This document shows positions 55,182-64,000 of a stretch of 64,000 nt of DNA, in pieces (positions within the stretch are counted from its first letter, which is position 1; the number at the start of each line of letters is the position of its first letter). The notes below the pieces were generated by a model. The model had not been told where the DNA came from and searched no databases. It worked only from the letters and a program-made list of their open reading frames with translations. Source of the DNA: Sulfurimonas paralvinellae. Its GTDB lineage: Bacteria > Campylobacterota > Campylobacteria > Campylobacterales > Sulfurimonadaceae. The translations under genes and the position numbers were made by a program. The stretch is from contig NZ_CP041406.1 in NCBI RefSeq assembly GCF_014905135.1, positions 682,001 through 746,000 on the forward strand. The letters are read 5' to 3'.

Positions 55182-55664
55182 ATGCAGAAGATTATGAAAT
55201 GGTTCGCTCCGCTCTTAGCAGTCGGAGTGGCTGTTTTCATAGCATTTTTTCTGATCTCTATTAACTCTCCTGAAATTGTCCAAGAGAGTGAGCCGCTTAC
55301 GTTAAAAAGCGAGAATGTCGCACCAAAACAAAACGAAAAGATATGGCTCAACCATTTGTCACAAACACGGCAAAAAGGGTATTTTTATCCTGTCAATGAA
55401 GTGTATGTCCAAGTCAATCTGAATGAAAAAATAACTAAAACTATAACCTATAAATTATCGGCATTTTTAAAAGACCCTTATCAGCTTTTCTGTTTGAAAG
55501 AAGAACTGAAAAACTATGGTCTTAAATATTTTTTAAAAAAAGATAAACAGGGTATAGATTTACTTATTTATTCACAAAATGTTGATAAATTACAATCTTT
55601 GGTTCAGGTACTGAAGAATTATAAAATTTCGGCTCAAATCAAGCCATATAAAGAGGAATATTAA
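55182..55664 (+). CDS. Single-pass membrane protein between rpsA and serA, unknown function
   Basis: A protein of 160 aa: short cytoplasmic N-terminus, one membrane helix (about 8-27, WFAPLLAVGVAVFIAFFLIS), linker, and a C-terminal domain (about 85-160) with LSAFLKDPYQLFCLKEELKN and 'KLQSLVQVLKNYKISAQIK', which has a SPOR-like alternation but is not clearly a SPOR domain. C. jejuni has an equivalent small exported gene between rpsA and serA, by memory, so the gene looks conserved in place. Function not known. Confidence 0.7.
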   Translation: MQKIMKWFAPLLAVGVAVFIAFFLISINSPEIVQESEPLTLKSENVAPKQNEKIWLNHLSQTRQKGYFYPVNEVYVQVNLNEKITKTITYKLSAFLKDPYQLFCLKEELKNYGLKYFLKKDKQGIDLLIYSQNVDKLQSLVQVLKNYKISAQIKPYKEEY

Positions 55665-57251
55665 ATGCAGAAATATACAGTAGTAGTATGTGACCATATT
55701 CATGAAGCGGGTCTAAAAATGCTTCAAGATGACGAAGCTATCAATTTTGTTATGGCAGCTGACGTTGATAAAAAAGAGCTTGTTGAGAAGATTATTCCAA
55801 CTGCGGATGTTGCCATTACAAGAAGTTCGACTGATGTTGACTCATTCTTTTTGGAACACGCAGATAATATGAAAGCGATCGTTCGTGCCGGTGTCGGTGT
55901 TGACAATGTTGATATCCCGGGATGTTCTAAAAAAGGTATCATTGTTATGAACGTACCGACTGCAAATACTATTGCAGCAGTTGAACTGACTATGACACAT
56001 ATGCTTAGCTGTATGAGAATGTTTCCATACTCTCATGACCATTTGAAAAATCAAAGAATCTGGAAACGTGAAAAATGGTACGGTTATGAGCTTAAAGGCA
56101 AGAAGCTCGGTGTTATCGGTTTTGGTAACATCGGTAGTCGTGTCGCTAAACGTGCAAAAGCTTTTGAGATGGACATTGTCGCTTACGATCCATACATTGA
56201 TCCTGCAAAAGTAACTGACTTAGATATGACATACACGAAAAACTTCGATGATATCTTAGCTTGTGATGTGATCACTATCCATACACCGAAAAATAAAGAG
56301 ACTATCGGTATTATTGGTGAAGAAGAGATCGCTAAAATGAAAGACGGTGTTGTTCTTGTAAACTGTGCGAGGGGTGACCTTTACAATGAAGATGCGCTTT
56401 ATAACGGTTTGAAAAGCGGTAAGATCCGTTTTGCAGGTATTGATGTATTTGGTAAAGAGCCGGCGATTAACAATAAACTGCTTGACCTTGACAATATAGT
56501 TGTCTCTCCACACTTAGGTGCAAATACTTACGAGTCTCAGTACAACATCGGTACGCAGGCAGCAGGGAATGCTATTGAAGCTGCTAAGGGTATTTCATAT
56601 CCAAATGCACTTAACTTGCCTATTGATGAGAGCAAAATACCTGAATTTGTTAAGCCGTTCTTAGAGATGGGACAAAAGATCGGATTTATGGCTTCACAGA
56701 TCAACAAGTCTAAAATCGTTTCAATCAGAGTAAAAGGTCAGGGTGAAATAGGAAACTATGTCGATTCTCTTGCTACTTTTGTAACTGTTGGAGCAATGAG
56801 CCACTCTTCTGAGACTATTAACTATGTAAATGCTGATTTCGTAGCAAAAGAGAAAGGGGTGGACGTTGAGCCTGTCAATCTTGGAGACTCTGCTGTTTAT
56901 AAGAACCTTATCACTGTAAAACTTACAACAAATGAGGGAACAACAACTATCTCTGCTACGATTTTTGATGATGGTGTACAGCGTATCGTCTCTATTGACG
57001 GTTTTGACAATGAAGTGGCGATTAAAGGTGATATGATCCTCTTTAAAAATTCTGATGTTCCTGGTGTTATCGGGAGTGTAGGAACTATTCTTTCTAATAA
57101 TAGTGTAAATATTTCAGACTTTTCATTAGCGCGTAATGAGAACAAAGAAGCACTCGCTGTTATCTTGGTTGACAATGTAGTAAGTGATAAAACACTTGAA
57201 GAACTCGCTTCACTTGAAGCATGTAAAAGTGTAAGTTACGCACGTCTGTAA
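55665..57251 (+). CDS. serA: D-3-phosphoglycerate dehydrogenase (long form)
   Basis: A protein of 528 aa. NAD-binding GVIGFGNIGSRVAKRAKAFEM, catalytic Arg/Glu/His in VLVNCARGDLYNE, FGKEPAINNKLL and NIVVSPHLGANTYESQ. An intervening domain (about 320-450) and a C-terminal ACT domain (PGVIGSVGTILSNNSVNIS) follow, the arrangement of long SerA proteins with serine feedback. First step of serine synthesis. ATG follows the previous stop with no gap. Confidence 0.96.
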   Translation: MQKYTVVVCDHIHEAGLKMLQDDEAINFVMAADVDKKELVEKIIPTADVAITRSSTDVDSFFLEHADNMKAIVRAGVGVDNVDIPGCSKKGIIVMNVPTANTIAAVELTMTHMLSCMRMFPYSHDHLKNQRIWKREKWYGYELKGKKLGVIGFGNIGSRVAKRAKAFEMDIVAYDPYIDPAKVTDLDMTYTKNFDDILACDVITIHTPKNKETIGIIGEEEIAKMKDGVVLVNCARGDLYNEDALYNGLKSGKIRFAGIDVFGKEPAINNKLLDLDNIVVSPHLGANTYESQYNIGTQAAGNAIEAAKGISYPNALNLPIDESKIPEFVKPFLEMGQKIGFMASQINKSKIVSIRVKGQGEIGNYVDSLATFVTVGAMSHSSETINYVNADFVAKEKGVDVEPVNLGDSAVYKNLITVKLTTNEGTTTISATIFDDGVQRIVSIDGFDNEVAIKGDMILFKNSDVPGVIGSVGTILSNNSVNISDFSLARNENKEALAVILVDNVVSDKTLEELASLEACKSVSYARL

Positions 57252-57268
57252 CTTCTCATCTTTTAAAC

Positions 57269-57297
57269 AAGACTCTGTTTTTAAAAAATAGAGTCTT
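57269..57297 (+). terminator. Terminator of the rpsA-serA unit
   Basis: AAGACTCTGTTTTT and AAAAATAGAGTCTT pair over 14 nt with one mismatch, followed by TCTTTATCCCTCTTTTT. The T/A-rich inner part makes it work best on the plus strand after serA. Confidence 0.7.
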
Positions 57298-57401
57298 TCT
57301 TTATCCCTCTTTTTCTAAACTTACTCACTAAATTATTTATATACACTCTTATAATACTATAGCTATATATTATTTTTAAATGAAGATATAAAAGAAGTAT
57401 A

Positions 57402-57421
57402 CCCATCAGAGAGATGATGGG
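57402..57421 (-). terminator. Terminator of the RND efflux operon
   Basis: CCCATCA / TGATGGG, a perfect 7-bp stem with a 6-nt loop, 18 nt after the last stop of the operon on the minus strand, followed by TATACTTCTTTTAT. Confidence 0.55.
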
Positions 57422-57438
57422 CATATAAAAGAGAGTTA

Positions 57439-59154
57439 TTAAACCGGATCTTCTACAGAAACGGCTTTTTTCTCATGAAAGTGAAAATGTTTTTCCAAAT
57501 CTACTGTATACAGAAGTACAGGAACAACGATAAGTGAAGCGATGACCGCTGCTACTGTACCAAATATAAGTGCGACACCAAGACCGCCAAAGACAGGATC
57601 GGCCGCAAGAAGTGTTGAAGCCAAAATAATAGCAACAGCAGTTAAGAAGATAGGTTTTGCACGTGTTGCTGATGCATAGGCAATAGCTTCTGCTTTATGC
57701 ATCCCTTTTTCATCCATCAATGATTTCGTAAAATCAATAAGCAGCAGAGAGTTCCGTGAACTAATTCCTATAAGGGCGATAAAACCGATCAGCGATGTTG
57801 CTGTGAGGAAGAAAGTATCCGGTGTAAAGAGATCCATGATCCAGTGCCCGACAATGACGCCGATGATAGAGAGAAATGAACCAAGCAGGATGATACCGCT
57901 GAGTGTATAACTTTTATAGTAGATAACCATTAACAAGAAGATAAGGATAAGGGCAGCAATGAAAGCGCCTCCCAAGTCTCTAAAAGTATCCATGGTAACT
58001 TTCATCTCACCATCCCAGATAAGATCATAGATTTCACCTGTCTTTTTATCTGTAAGTCGTAGATTGAAAAGACCTGTTTTTTCAACATTGTAATCATCTG
58101 TAAATGTATCTATGATCGTTTTTCTTGCATCAAGAAGAGGATAGACTTGAGAGACCATATCTGTCTCTGCAAGTACATTTGTCATCTGATGGAGATCTTT
58201 GGACATAATTAACGGGTTTGATTTTTTTGGAGTGACTTTTACAAGTTCCGTAACTGGTACCATCATGCCCATTTTATTCATCAGTTTCAAAGAAGCAAGT
58301 TTAGCCTTTACAGATGCAAGATCTTTTTTTGTAAATCTTTTTGAATCCTGTGAAAGTGAAAGAAAAATAGGAATCTGGTCATTGTATTTGTCTGAGTTTT
58401 TAACGGCAATATTCATCCCTTCAAAAGCAAGATAGAGGATGTCGTTGAGTTGTTTGACACTTAAACCTGATCTTGCGATCTTGGTGCTGTCTACAGTGAC
58501 TTCAAAAGTGTCATAGATATCATCTTCCATTGTATCTATATCTACAAGTCCTTTGGTATGTTTGAAAACATCTTCAACGCGATTTGCCACTTTTCTAATG
58601 CCTTTGGCGTGTTTTCCATATACTTCCATAACGATTGCTGAAAGTGTCGGTGGTCCTGCCGGTGGTTCGACAAAAGAGATATCTGTACCAGGGTAAAGCT
58701 TCTCACACGATCCTTGAATAACAGGACGCATGCGTTGTACCATCATGTATGAAGGTTCTTCTCTCTCATGCTTTTTTGTAATATTGACAACGATCTCTGC
58801 AACATTTTCAGCATTTTTAAACTGGCTTCCTTTGATGAGACCTGCAAAATCAAGTGGAGAACCCATTCCCAAAAATACTTCGGTATCGAGTGCCTCTTTT
58901 TCTTTTACAACATAAGAGCTCACGCAGTCCGTTACTCTTTTTGTCTCCTCTATAGAGCTTCCTGTAGGCAGATTGACATAGATATTGAATGTATCATTGT
59001 TCTTTCCCGGAAGCATTTTTACTTTAACGATCTCTGTAGGTGCAATCATCAATACAGAAAGGATAAAAGCGGCTAGTGTTCCCAAGAGAATAAATCGTCT
59101 TTGAGCAGCGCTTTGAATACCTGCGAATACAAGCTTTTCAAATTTTTTAAACAT
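57439..59154 (-). CDS. RND efflux pump, C-terminal half (TM7-TM12) as a separate protein
   Basis: A protein of 571 aa matching the second half of an AcrB-type pump: TM7 at about residues 22-42, porter domain with PPAGPPTLSAIVMEVYGKHA, then five helices (about 410-560). In TM10 the AcrB Lys940 position reads GISSRNSLLLIDF, Arg in place of Lys. The ATG overlaps the stop of the N-terminal half (TAATG) and has its own strong AAAGGAG seven nt upstream, within the last codons of that gene. Together the two halves give 1099 aa, normal for a full pump. Substrate unknown. Confidence 0.88.
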   Translation of the reverse strand: MFKKFEKLVFAGIQSAAQRRFILLGTLAAFILSVLMIAPTEIVKVKMLPGKNNDTFNIYVNLPTGSSIEETKRVTDCVSSYVVKEKEALDTEVFLGMGSPLDFAGLIKGSQFKNAENVAEIVVNITKKHEREEPSYMMVQRMRPVIQGSCEKLYPGTDISFVEPPAGPPTLSAIVMEVYGKHAKGIRKVANRVEDVFKHTKGLVDIDTMEDDIYDTFEVTVDSTKIARSGLSVKQLNDILYLAFEGMNIAVKNSDKYNDQIPIFLSLSQDSKRFTKKDLASVKAKLASLKLMNKMGMMVPVTELVKVTPKKSNPLIMSKDLHQMTNVLAETDMVSQVYPLLDARKTIIDTFTDDYNVEKTGLFNLRLTDKKTGEIYDLIWDGEMKVTMDTFRDLGGAFIAALILIFLLMVIYYKSYTLSGIILLGSFLSIIGVIVGHWIMDLFTPDTFFLTATSLIGFIALIGISSRNSLLLIDFTKSLMDEKGMHKAEAIAYASATRAKPIFLTAVAIILASTLLAADPVFGGLGVALIFGTVAAVIASLIVVPVLLYTVDLEKHFHFHEKKAVSVEDPV

Positions 59155-60740
59155 TAATGTTCTCCTTTGCTGTGGTCAGGGCGTTTTAGAATTCTAACGG
59201 CCAGATACGGTGTAAAGATGTAGGCAACAAACAGTGACGCAATAAGTGCGACAGGTACATTGGCAGGAATGGGTTTCATAAACTGTCCCATCATGCCGCC
59301 GACAAATGCCATAGGTACCATAGTCATAATGATGGCAAGTGTCGCAATATTTGTCGGTGCGCCAATTTCATCGGTAGCTTTTATCATGATCTCATCATCA
59401 CTTTCATGTGCAGACTCGATTGAGTGGTAGTGTCTGTGGATATTTTCTATAACGATAATAGCCGCATCGACGAGAAGTCCCAGTGAGAGTAAGAATGCAA
59501 AAAGAGTGATACGGTTAATTGTCTGTCCTGTCAAATAGGCAATAAAAAGTGTAATGGCAAGAATGGCAGGAACCGTAAAGGTTACTATGAGCGATTCTCT
59601 CCATCCAAGTACGAAGATAAGAAGTATAGCGATAATAATGATAGATAAAATCAGGTGAAATACAAGCTCGTTAACGGCTTCATTGGCACGTTCACCGTCA
59701 TTTCTTGTGATGACATAACTAATACCGTTTTTAGAGAGATCTTCTTTATACTTTTCTAACTCTTTCTTTACTTCTTCGGCGATAATAACCGCATTTGTTC
59801 CCTGGAGTTTTGAAACAGTAAGTGTTACCTGGTCTTTAAACGGAGAAAATTTCCCGTCCTCTTTTACACTGACAAGTGCCGATTTAAAGTTTTGAATATC
59901 ATAAGAGTTTTCGACTTTTGCAACCTGGTGCAGATAGATAGGAGAACCCATGTACTGAGCTACAATGATATTACCGACATCTTTTGCATCTTCGATGGCA
60001 TTTTTTACACCTACCATAACGATTTTATTGTCTTTTGTTCTGTTTTTCACTGCAGGGACATTATATGCCAGAGATTGAACAGCCTGCATTATTTGACCCA
60101 TAGAGAGGTTATAACCGGAGAGCTTGTTGATGTCCACTTCGACATTGAACTGGTGTTTATGCCCGCCTTTTATCTCTGTGACGGCGACATTGTTCAATCC
60201 GTTGATATGGTGTTGAATGCTCTTGACCTTGTCATAAAGTTCCGTTTTACTCATACGTGGATTGTTGGAATAGAATGCAACGGAGACAATAGGAATGTCA
60301 ACGTCAATATCGAGCGGTTTGATGATCGGATTCATCGCACCTTTTGGAAACATATCGGAGTTTTGCATGATCTTGTCATAGACCTTGAGGTTGGAATCCT
60401 CTTTCTTCTCACCGATATAAAATGCTACATTGACAATACCGACATTGTCCATTGCCATGCCGTAGATATGCTCAACACCTTTTACCTCTTTGAGTTTTCT
60501 CTCGAGTGGTTTTACAATAATCTTTTCAACCTCTTTTGCACTCGAACCAGGGAGTGCAACGATAACGGTTGATCCTGAGACTACCATTTGCGGGTTCTCC
60601 TCACGCGGCATAACCATAAGAGCTATATAGCCGATAACAAGTAAAAAGATACCGAGAACTGATGTCAAAGGATTACGTAAAAATCCTTTGGCAAGTTTTC
60701 CTGCTGCATCTTTTGGTTCATAGGGTTTATGATGATTCAT
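59154..60740 (-). CDS. RND efflux pump, N-terminal half (TM1-TM6) as a separate protein
   Basis: A protein of 528 aa: cytoplasmic start, TM1 (about 28-47), porter and docking region with PREENPQMVVSGSTVIVALP, then TM2-TM6 (about 350-520). TM4 has LGLLVDAAIIVIENIHRHYH: the first Asp of the AcrB DD pair is kept, the second is Ala, as in CusA-type pumps. It ends in the cytoplasmic linker (RPDHSKGEH) just before where TM7 would begin. So the break lies at a domain border, not at random. Part of the order tolC-like, MFP, RND-N, RND-C. Confidence 0.88.
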   Translation of the reverse strand: MNHHKPYEPKDAAGKLAKGFLRNPLTSVLGIFLLVIGYIALMVMPREENPQMVVSGSTVIVALPGSSAKEVEKIIVKPLERKLKEVKGVEHIYGMAMDNVGIVNVAFYIGEKKEDSNLKVYDKIMQNSDMFPKGAMNPIIKPLDIDVDIPIVSVAFYSNNPRMSKTELYDKVKSIQHHINGLNNVAVTEIKGGHKHQFNVEVDINKLSGYNLSMGQIMQAVQSLAYNVPAVKNRTKDNKIVMVGVKNAIEDAKDVGNIIVAQYMGSPIYLHQVAKVENSYDIQNFKSALVSVKEDGKFSPFKDQVTLTVSKLQGTNAVIIAEEVKKELEKYKEDLSKNGISYVITRNDGERANEAVNELVFHLILSIIIIAILLIFVLGWRESLIVTFTVPAILAITLFIAYLTGQTINRITLFAFLLSLGLLVDAAIIVIENIHRHYHSIESAHESDDEIMIKATDEIGAPTNIATLAIIMTMVPMAFVGGMMGQFMKPIPANVPVALIASLFVAYIFTPYLAVRILKRPDHSKGEH

Positions 60741-60749
60741 AGCAGTTCC

Positions 60750-61496
60750 TTAGTTGATAGTGATGGTAGCATACATACCAGGATAGATTGATTTACTATG
60801 TGTTTTAAAAGAGACCTTTATCTTAAATGTATGTGTCATCGGGTTTGAGTTTGGAATGATCGCCGTGATTTTTCCTATCTCTTTAATGCCAAGTGACGGA
60901 ATCTCTACAATGACTTTTTTGCCATGATGAATACGCGGCATATTGCTTTCTGCAATTTCAGCAGATATTTTAAGATTGCTCAGATCTGAGAGTATGATAG
61001 CAGGCATACCAGGCATTGCCATCTCGCCGACTTTAATATTTTTAGCGACGACGACACCGTCATTCGGCGCTTTGATATTGAGGTATTTGTATTGGTTCTC
61101 TACTTCTTGAAGTCTCGCTTTTGCAATACTTATCATATCCTGCAGGTTCTTTGCCGCAAGTTCTAGATTTTCAACTTCATATTTTGATACCATATCTTTT
61201 TCAAGAAGTCTTTTGTATCTCTCAAGATTAAGTTTTACATTTGTATATTGATTTTCATACATTTGGAGTGAAAGTTCCGCTTGGCGTTTTGCCGAGTCGA
61301 TCTCACGCGAATCGATCGTATATAAGATTTGTCCGCGTTTTACTTTTTCACCTTCGCTGACATTTACATTTGTTACAAAGCCCATAAAACGGCTTGTGAT
61401 CATTTTTTGGTTATCTGAGATAACACTTCCTGAAAGTGTCAGTGCCTCCGCCATCAGTGAAGCACCAAGTGCCAGTATCAGTAGTAGTTTCTTCAT
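60750..61496 (-). CDS. RND periplasmic adaptor (membrane fusion protein)
   Basis: A protein of 248 aa with a signal peptide (residues 1-16, ending SLMAEA). Short for the family: barrel-sandwich (SRFMGFVTNVNVSEGEKVKRG), helical hairpin (about 62-120), return strand NIKAPNDGVVVAKNIKVGEMA, and a beta-barrel end (YPGMYATITIN). Bridges the RND pump and the TolC-like duct. It lies 9 nt before the RND-N gene and abuts the tolC-like gene with no gap. Confidence 0.9.
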   Translation of the reverse strand: MKKLLLILALGASLMAEALTLSGSVISDNQKMITSRFMGFVTNVNVSEGEKVKRGQILYTIDSREIDSAKRQAELSLQMYENQYTNVKLNLERYKRLLEKDMVSKYEVENLELAAKNLQDMISIAKARLQEVENQYKYLNIKAPNDGVVVAKNIKVGEMAMPGMPAIILSDLSNLKISAEIAESNMPRIHHGKKVIVEIPSLGIKEIGKITAIIPNSNPMTHTFKIKVSFKTHSKSIYPGMYATITIN

Positions 61497-62864
61497 TTAG
61501 TATTTCTCCCCGTTTGCTAGTTTTTCAAATTCAAATATTTTTTCTATACGTTTGTTCTTTGCAATTTGCAGTTGCAAGATCTTTTGGATCTGTGCTGATT
61601 GTTTGATGATAACATCGCTCATAGAGACAAGTTTCTCTTTGTATCTGCCTTCATAATTGTCATAGATGGCATTGGCAAGATCGAGTTCACGTTTAAGTGA
61701 GGCTATCTCTGCATCAGTACTTTCTATTTGCGTGCGTATTTTAGCAACTTTTAGCGCGATTCCTTCTTTAGCGAGTTCAAGTTGTGACTGCATTTTCATT
61801 TTTTCTATTTTTGATTTTTCAATTTTAGCGCTGTCGATACCGCCGTTAAAGAGGTTCCACGAGAGTCTCGCTCCGACTGTATAGGCTTTGTGGTCATTTG
61901 CATCACCCAAGAATGTATCGTCTGCCGTAGCTACTTCACCAAAAGCACCAACTGTCGGATAGTATCCTGCTTCACTTGCATCGAGCATGCTTTTGCGGAT
62001 AGCTAAGCCCTCGTTTGCTTTTTTGATGTCAATATTTCTTGAAAGTACTTCTTTGTCAGAAAATTTTGGCATCGGTACTTCTGATTTTGGCGGTATGATC
62101 GCATCGACTTTTTGGTTTAAAAGAAAGCTGATGTAGTGATAGAGCAGTTTTTTGTTTGCATACATCTGAATAAGAAGTCTTTCGACATTTCCTTTTTTCG
62201 CTTTAACTTCCAAAAGATCGACTTTTTTTGCATAACCGACATCTATCATAGTTTTTGTTGTGTTTTCAAGTATATTAATATTATGTAAAATTTTATTGAG
62301 ATTTTTAATGGATGAATCAAGCAGAGCCATATCGTAGTAGCTTTTTTTAAGCTCATACATCTTTTCAGTAGCTATTTTTTCTTTATCGAGTGACTTTATC
62401 TTTGTCATCTCATCCATGATGTTTTCATAACTGCTGATAGCAAAACCGGTAAAAAGCGGCACTTCGTACTTGAGTTTGCTTTGGAAGAAATTTCTGTATC
62501 CTGGATAATTTAAATCATTTGGTTGAACTTTAAGGACATCTGTTGTTCCTGGAGGTGGTGAAAGAAAGTCAGCAAATCCAAAGTCTCCAAATGTAGCCTC
62601 ACGCGAGGTTAGTTTAAATCCAAAAACATTTCCGGCATCATTGGAACGTGCCATATCCTGCTCGAAGGTTAGTTTACCCCAATTCATCCCCGAAACTGTA
62701 TCTTTTTTTGCCTTTGCGCTCTGCACATCATATGTAGCTGCTTTGATCTCAAGGTTTTGAGATTGTAAAAGCTCCAATGCTTGCGAGAGAGTAAGGGCAT
62801 TAGTCGTTGTGTCATTTGCAGAGAGTACAAGTGCAAATGAAAGCATACTAATGAGTTTTTTCAT
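61497..62864 (-). CDS. TolC-family outer-membrane efflux protein
   Basis: A protein of 455 aa with a signal peptide (about 1-17, ending LSANDT). Two TolC repeats of long helices and short strands (LSQALELLQSQNLEIKAATY at the first, AYTVGARLSWNLFNGGIDSA in the second). Forms the outer-membrane duct for the RND pump. First gene of the operon; AAAGGA before ATG and a TATAAT box upstream. Contains CTCACGCG at 62598-62605. Confidence 0.92.
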   Translation of the reverse strand: MKKLISMLSFALVLSANDTTTNALTLSQALELLQSQNLEIKAATYDVQSAKAKKDTVSGMNWGKLTFEQDMARSNDAGNVFGFKLTSREATFGDFGFADFLSPPPGTTDVLKVQPNDLNYPGYRNFFQSKLKYEVPLFTGFAISSYENIMDEMTKIKSLDKEKIATEKMYELKKSYYDMALLDSSIKNLNKILHNINILENTTKTMIDVGYAKKVDLLEVKAKKGNVERLLIQMYANKKLLYHYISFLLNQKVDAIIPPKSEVPMPKFSDKEVLSRNIDIKKANEGLAIRKSMLDASEAGYYPTVGAFGEVATADDTFLGDANDHKAYTVGARLSWNLFNGGIDSAKIEKSKIEKMKMQSQLELAKEGIALKVAKIRTQIESTDAEIASLKRELDLANAIYDNYEGRYKEKLVSMSDVIIKQSAQIQKILQLQIAKNKRIEKIFEFEKLANGEKY

Positions 62865-62907
62865 AATGTAATTTTCCTTTGAGTTGTCATCATAATTTTA
62901 AGTAGAG

Positions 62908-62913
62908 ATTATA
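62908..62913 (-). promoter_or_regulatory. Promoter -10 box of the efflux operon
   Basis: TGTTATAAT on the minus strand, 43 nt before the tolC-like ATG. Confidence 0.55.
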
Positions 62914-62967
62914 ACATATATTTTATTTTCCTATATCACAATTGCATCACATTTAATCATTTTAGAG

Positions 62968-62973
62968 TATAAT
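62968..62973 (+). promoter_or_regulatory. Promoter -10 box of the DUF255 gene, probably leaderless
   Basis: TTAGAGTATAAT ends 6 nt (CGGGTT) before the ATG at 62980; the run before the start is too short for a leader. Confidence 0.5.
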
Positions 62974-62979
62974 CGGGTT

Positions 62980-64000
62980 ATGAAGATACTATTTGTAATG
63001 CTTTTTCTCGTTGTTTCTTTGTTACAGGCGAAGGTCTTTACAAATGCTCTTGCAAAAGAGACATCACCTTATCTGCTGCAGCATGCAGACAATCCTGTTG
63101 TATGGATGCCATTAGGAAAAGAAGCTTTTCTTAAAGCAAACAAAGAGAATAAACCTCTCTATATTTCCATAGGTTACTCGACCTGTCACTGGTGCCATGT
63201 CATGGAAGAAGAGTCATTTACAAACATTCAAATAGCAGCTTTGTTAAATAAATACTTCATCTGTATCAAAGTGGATCGTGAAGAGCTGCCGCAGACCGAT
63301 GCCCTCTATCAAAATATATATAAGAAATATTCTGGACATGCAGGCGGCTGGCCTTTAAATGTTTTTATGACACCTCAAAAAGATGTTTTTTATATTACGA
63401 CCTATATCCCTCCAAAACAGAGACCTTATGCGGAAGGCTTTGATACTCTGTTGCCAAAACTGCATCGACTCTATCTGAACAAAAAACATTTACAAAAAGC
63501 CGTTGAAAATATTGCTCACGCAACACAAAAAAGAGAGAAAAGTATAATGAAAAAAGATATCACACTCAATGCTTTTGTAAACTCTTTTAAAAAAATGTAT
63601 GATAGTGATTATCCCGGATTTGGACATTCAAAACAATTTCCGCAAGCTTCCAAAATTGCTTTGACGCTTGATCTGGCAGAACTCACGCAGGATGCTAAAC
63701 TCAAAGAAGCCTATCTTACCCTGCTTGACACAATGGCAATGCGAGGGCTTTATGATCATATAGAAGGCGGTTTCTTTCGTTACAGTGTCGATGTCGAATG
63801 GGAAATTCCCCATTTTGAAAAGATGCTCTATACACAGGCAGAACTCCTGCCTCTTTATGTAAGAGGTTATGAGATCTCACATAAACCACTCTATAAAGAT
63901 ATTGTCACAGAGAGTATAGCAATGCTTGATAAAAGATTTGTTTGGAACAATCTTTACTTCAGTGCGAGTGATGCGGACAGTGATGCAGAAGAGGGTGGTT
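62980..64000 (+). CDS. DUF255 thioredoxin-domain protein (YyaL/SSP411-like), cut by window edge
   Basis: The first 340 codons are present. A signal peptide (about 1-18, ending SLLQA) leads into the DUF255 thioredoxin-like domain: [33 protein letters not shown] with the CHWC motif, and [15 protein letters not shown]. An (alpha/alpha)6-barrel glycosidase-like part starts about residue 190 ([18 protein letters not shown], and [20 protein letters not shown]). The exported location is a notable point, as many homologues are cytoplasmic. Function not settled. TGCGTGAG at 63515 and 63682. Confidence 0.87.
   Translation, partial: MKILFVMLFLVVSLLQAKVFTNALAKETSPYLLQHADNPVVWMPLGKEAFLKANKENKPLYISIGYSTCHWCHVMEEESFTNIQIAALLNKYFICIKVDREELPQTDALYQNIYKKYSGHAGGWPLNVFMTPQKDVFYITTYIPPKQRPYAEGFDTLLPKLHRLYLNKKHLQKAVENIAHATQKREKSIMKKDITLNAFVNSFKKMYDSDYPGFGHSKQFPQASKIALTLDLAELTQDAKLKEAYLTLLDTMAMRGLYDHIEGGFFRYSVDVEWEIPHFEKMLYTQAELLPLYVRGYEISHKPLYKDIVTESIAMLDKRFVWNNLYFSASDADSDAEEGG

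Noticed and set aside
59892-60572. 226-codon open frame on the plus strand inside the RND N-half gene
   Set aside because: Antisense shadow, Cys/His/Phe-rich composition typical of reversed membrane-protein genes.

Overview
The window looks like chromosome from a Campylobacterota (epsilonproteobacterial) organism, most like a Sulfurimonas-type chemolithotroph. The evidence is AT-rich DNA, densely packed overlapping genes, frequent TTG and GTG starts, sigma70 promoters with a clear TATAAT -10 but little -35, and several gene orders that I recall from Campylobacter jejuni (hit / pheS-pheT-aroA-ispH-rpsA-orf-serA; prenyl synthase-hemA-proS-fxsA-like-hemC-ubiD; nadE near lpxK; hslV-hslU-era). The species cannot be named from sequence alone. 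I saw no tRNA, rRNA, CRISPR array, insertion sequence or prophage. No stretch longer than 300 bases lacks a gene.

Layout. Positions 1-14440 are a single head-to-tail series on the minus strand. Reading from high to low coordinates it runs argG, a ferredoxin:thioredoxin reductase/rhodanese fusion, rplI, hslV, hslU, era, csd6/pgp2-like and csd4/pgp1-like peptidoglycan trimming enzymes, then a type IV pilus / type II secretion module: PilM-PilN fusion, PilO, PilP-like, MshL-type secretin, GspA/ExeA-like ATPase, TPR membrane protein, small exported protein and the start of a GspE ATPase. This module resembles the C. jejuni cts natural-transformation locus. flaG (with its own FliA-type promoter) and two transporters follow. 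Positions 18-35 kb hold mixed housekeeping genes: hemF-like, ligA, tlyA, ribF, truD, fieF, cmoB, a hotdog thioesterase, small membrane proteins, a methyltransferase and metallo-hydrolase pair, nadE, a DegT aminotransferase, lpxK, an APC permease, dedA and argB. Positions 35-44 kb are one long plus-strand run for isoprenoid, haem and menaquinone synthesis with proS and a Dsb protein. Then come a very lysine-rich cytochrome c, argH-osmC, hinT-mltC, the pheST-aroA-ispH-rpsA-serA run, and a tolC/MFP/RND efflux operon whose RND pump is made as two separate polypeptides. The right edge holds the start of a DUF255 thioredoxin-fold protein.

The strongest unexplained signal is a short word rather than a gene: the octamer TGCGTGAG occurs 34 times by my reading (both strands, all codon frames), against about one expected by composition. 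It is densest from 18 to 42 kb, about one per kb. This abundance resembles DNA uptake sequences or other genome-wide recognition words, and the window also carries a competence-like secretin operon. The link between the two is inference.

Other points worth a second look are the naturally split RND pump, a transporter gene with no ATG/GTG/TTG start, three genes whose -10 box lies 6-7 nt before the start codon (candidate leaderless mRNAs), a FliA promoter for flaG, a pair of related small membrane proteins, and convergent genes whose stop codons sit inside shared hairpins.
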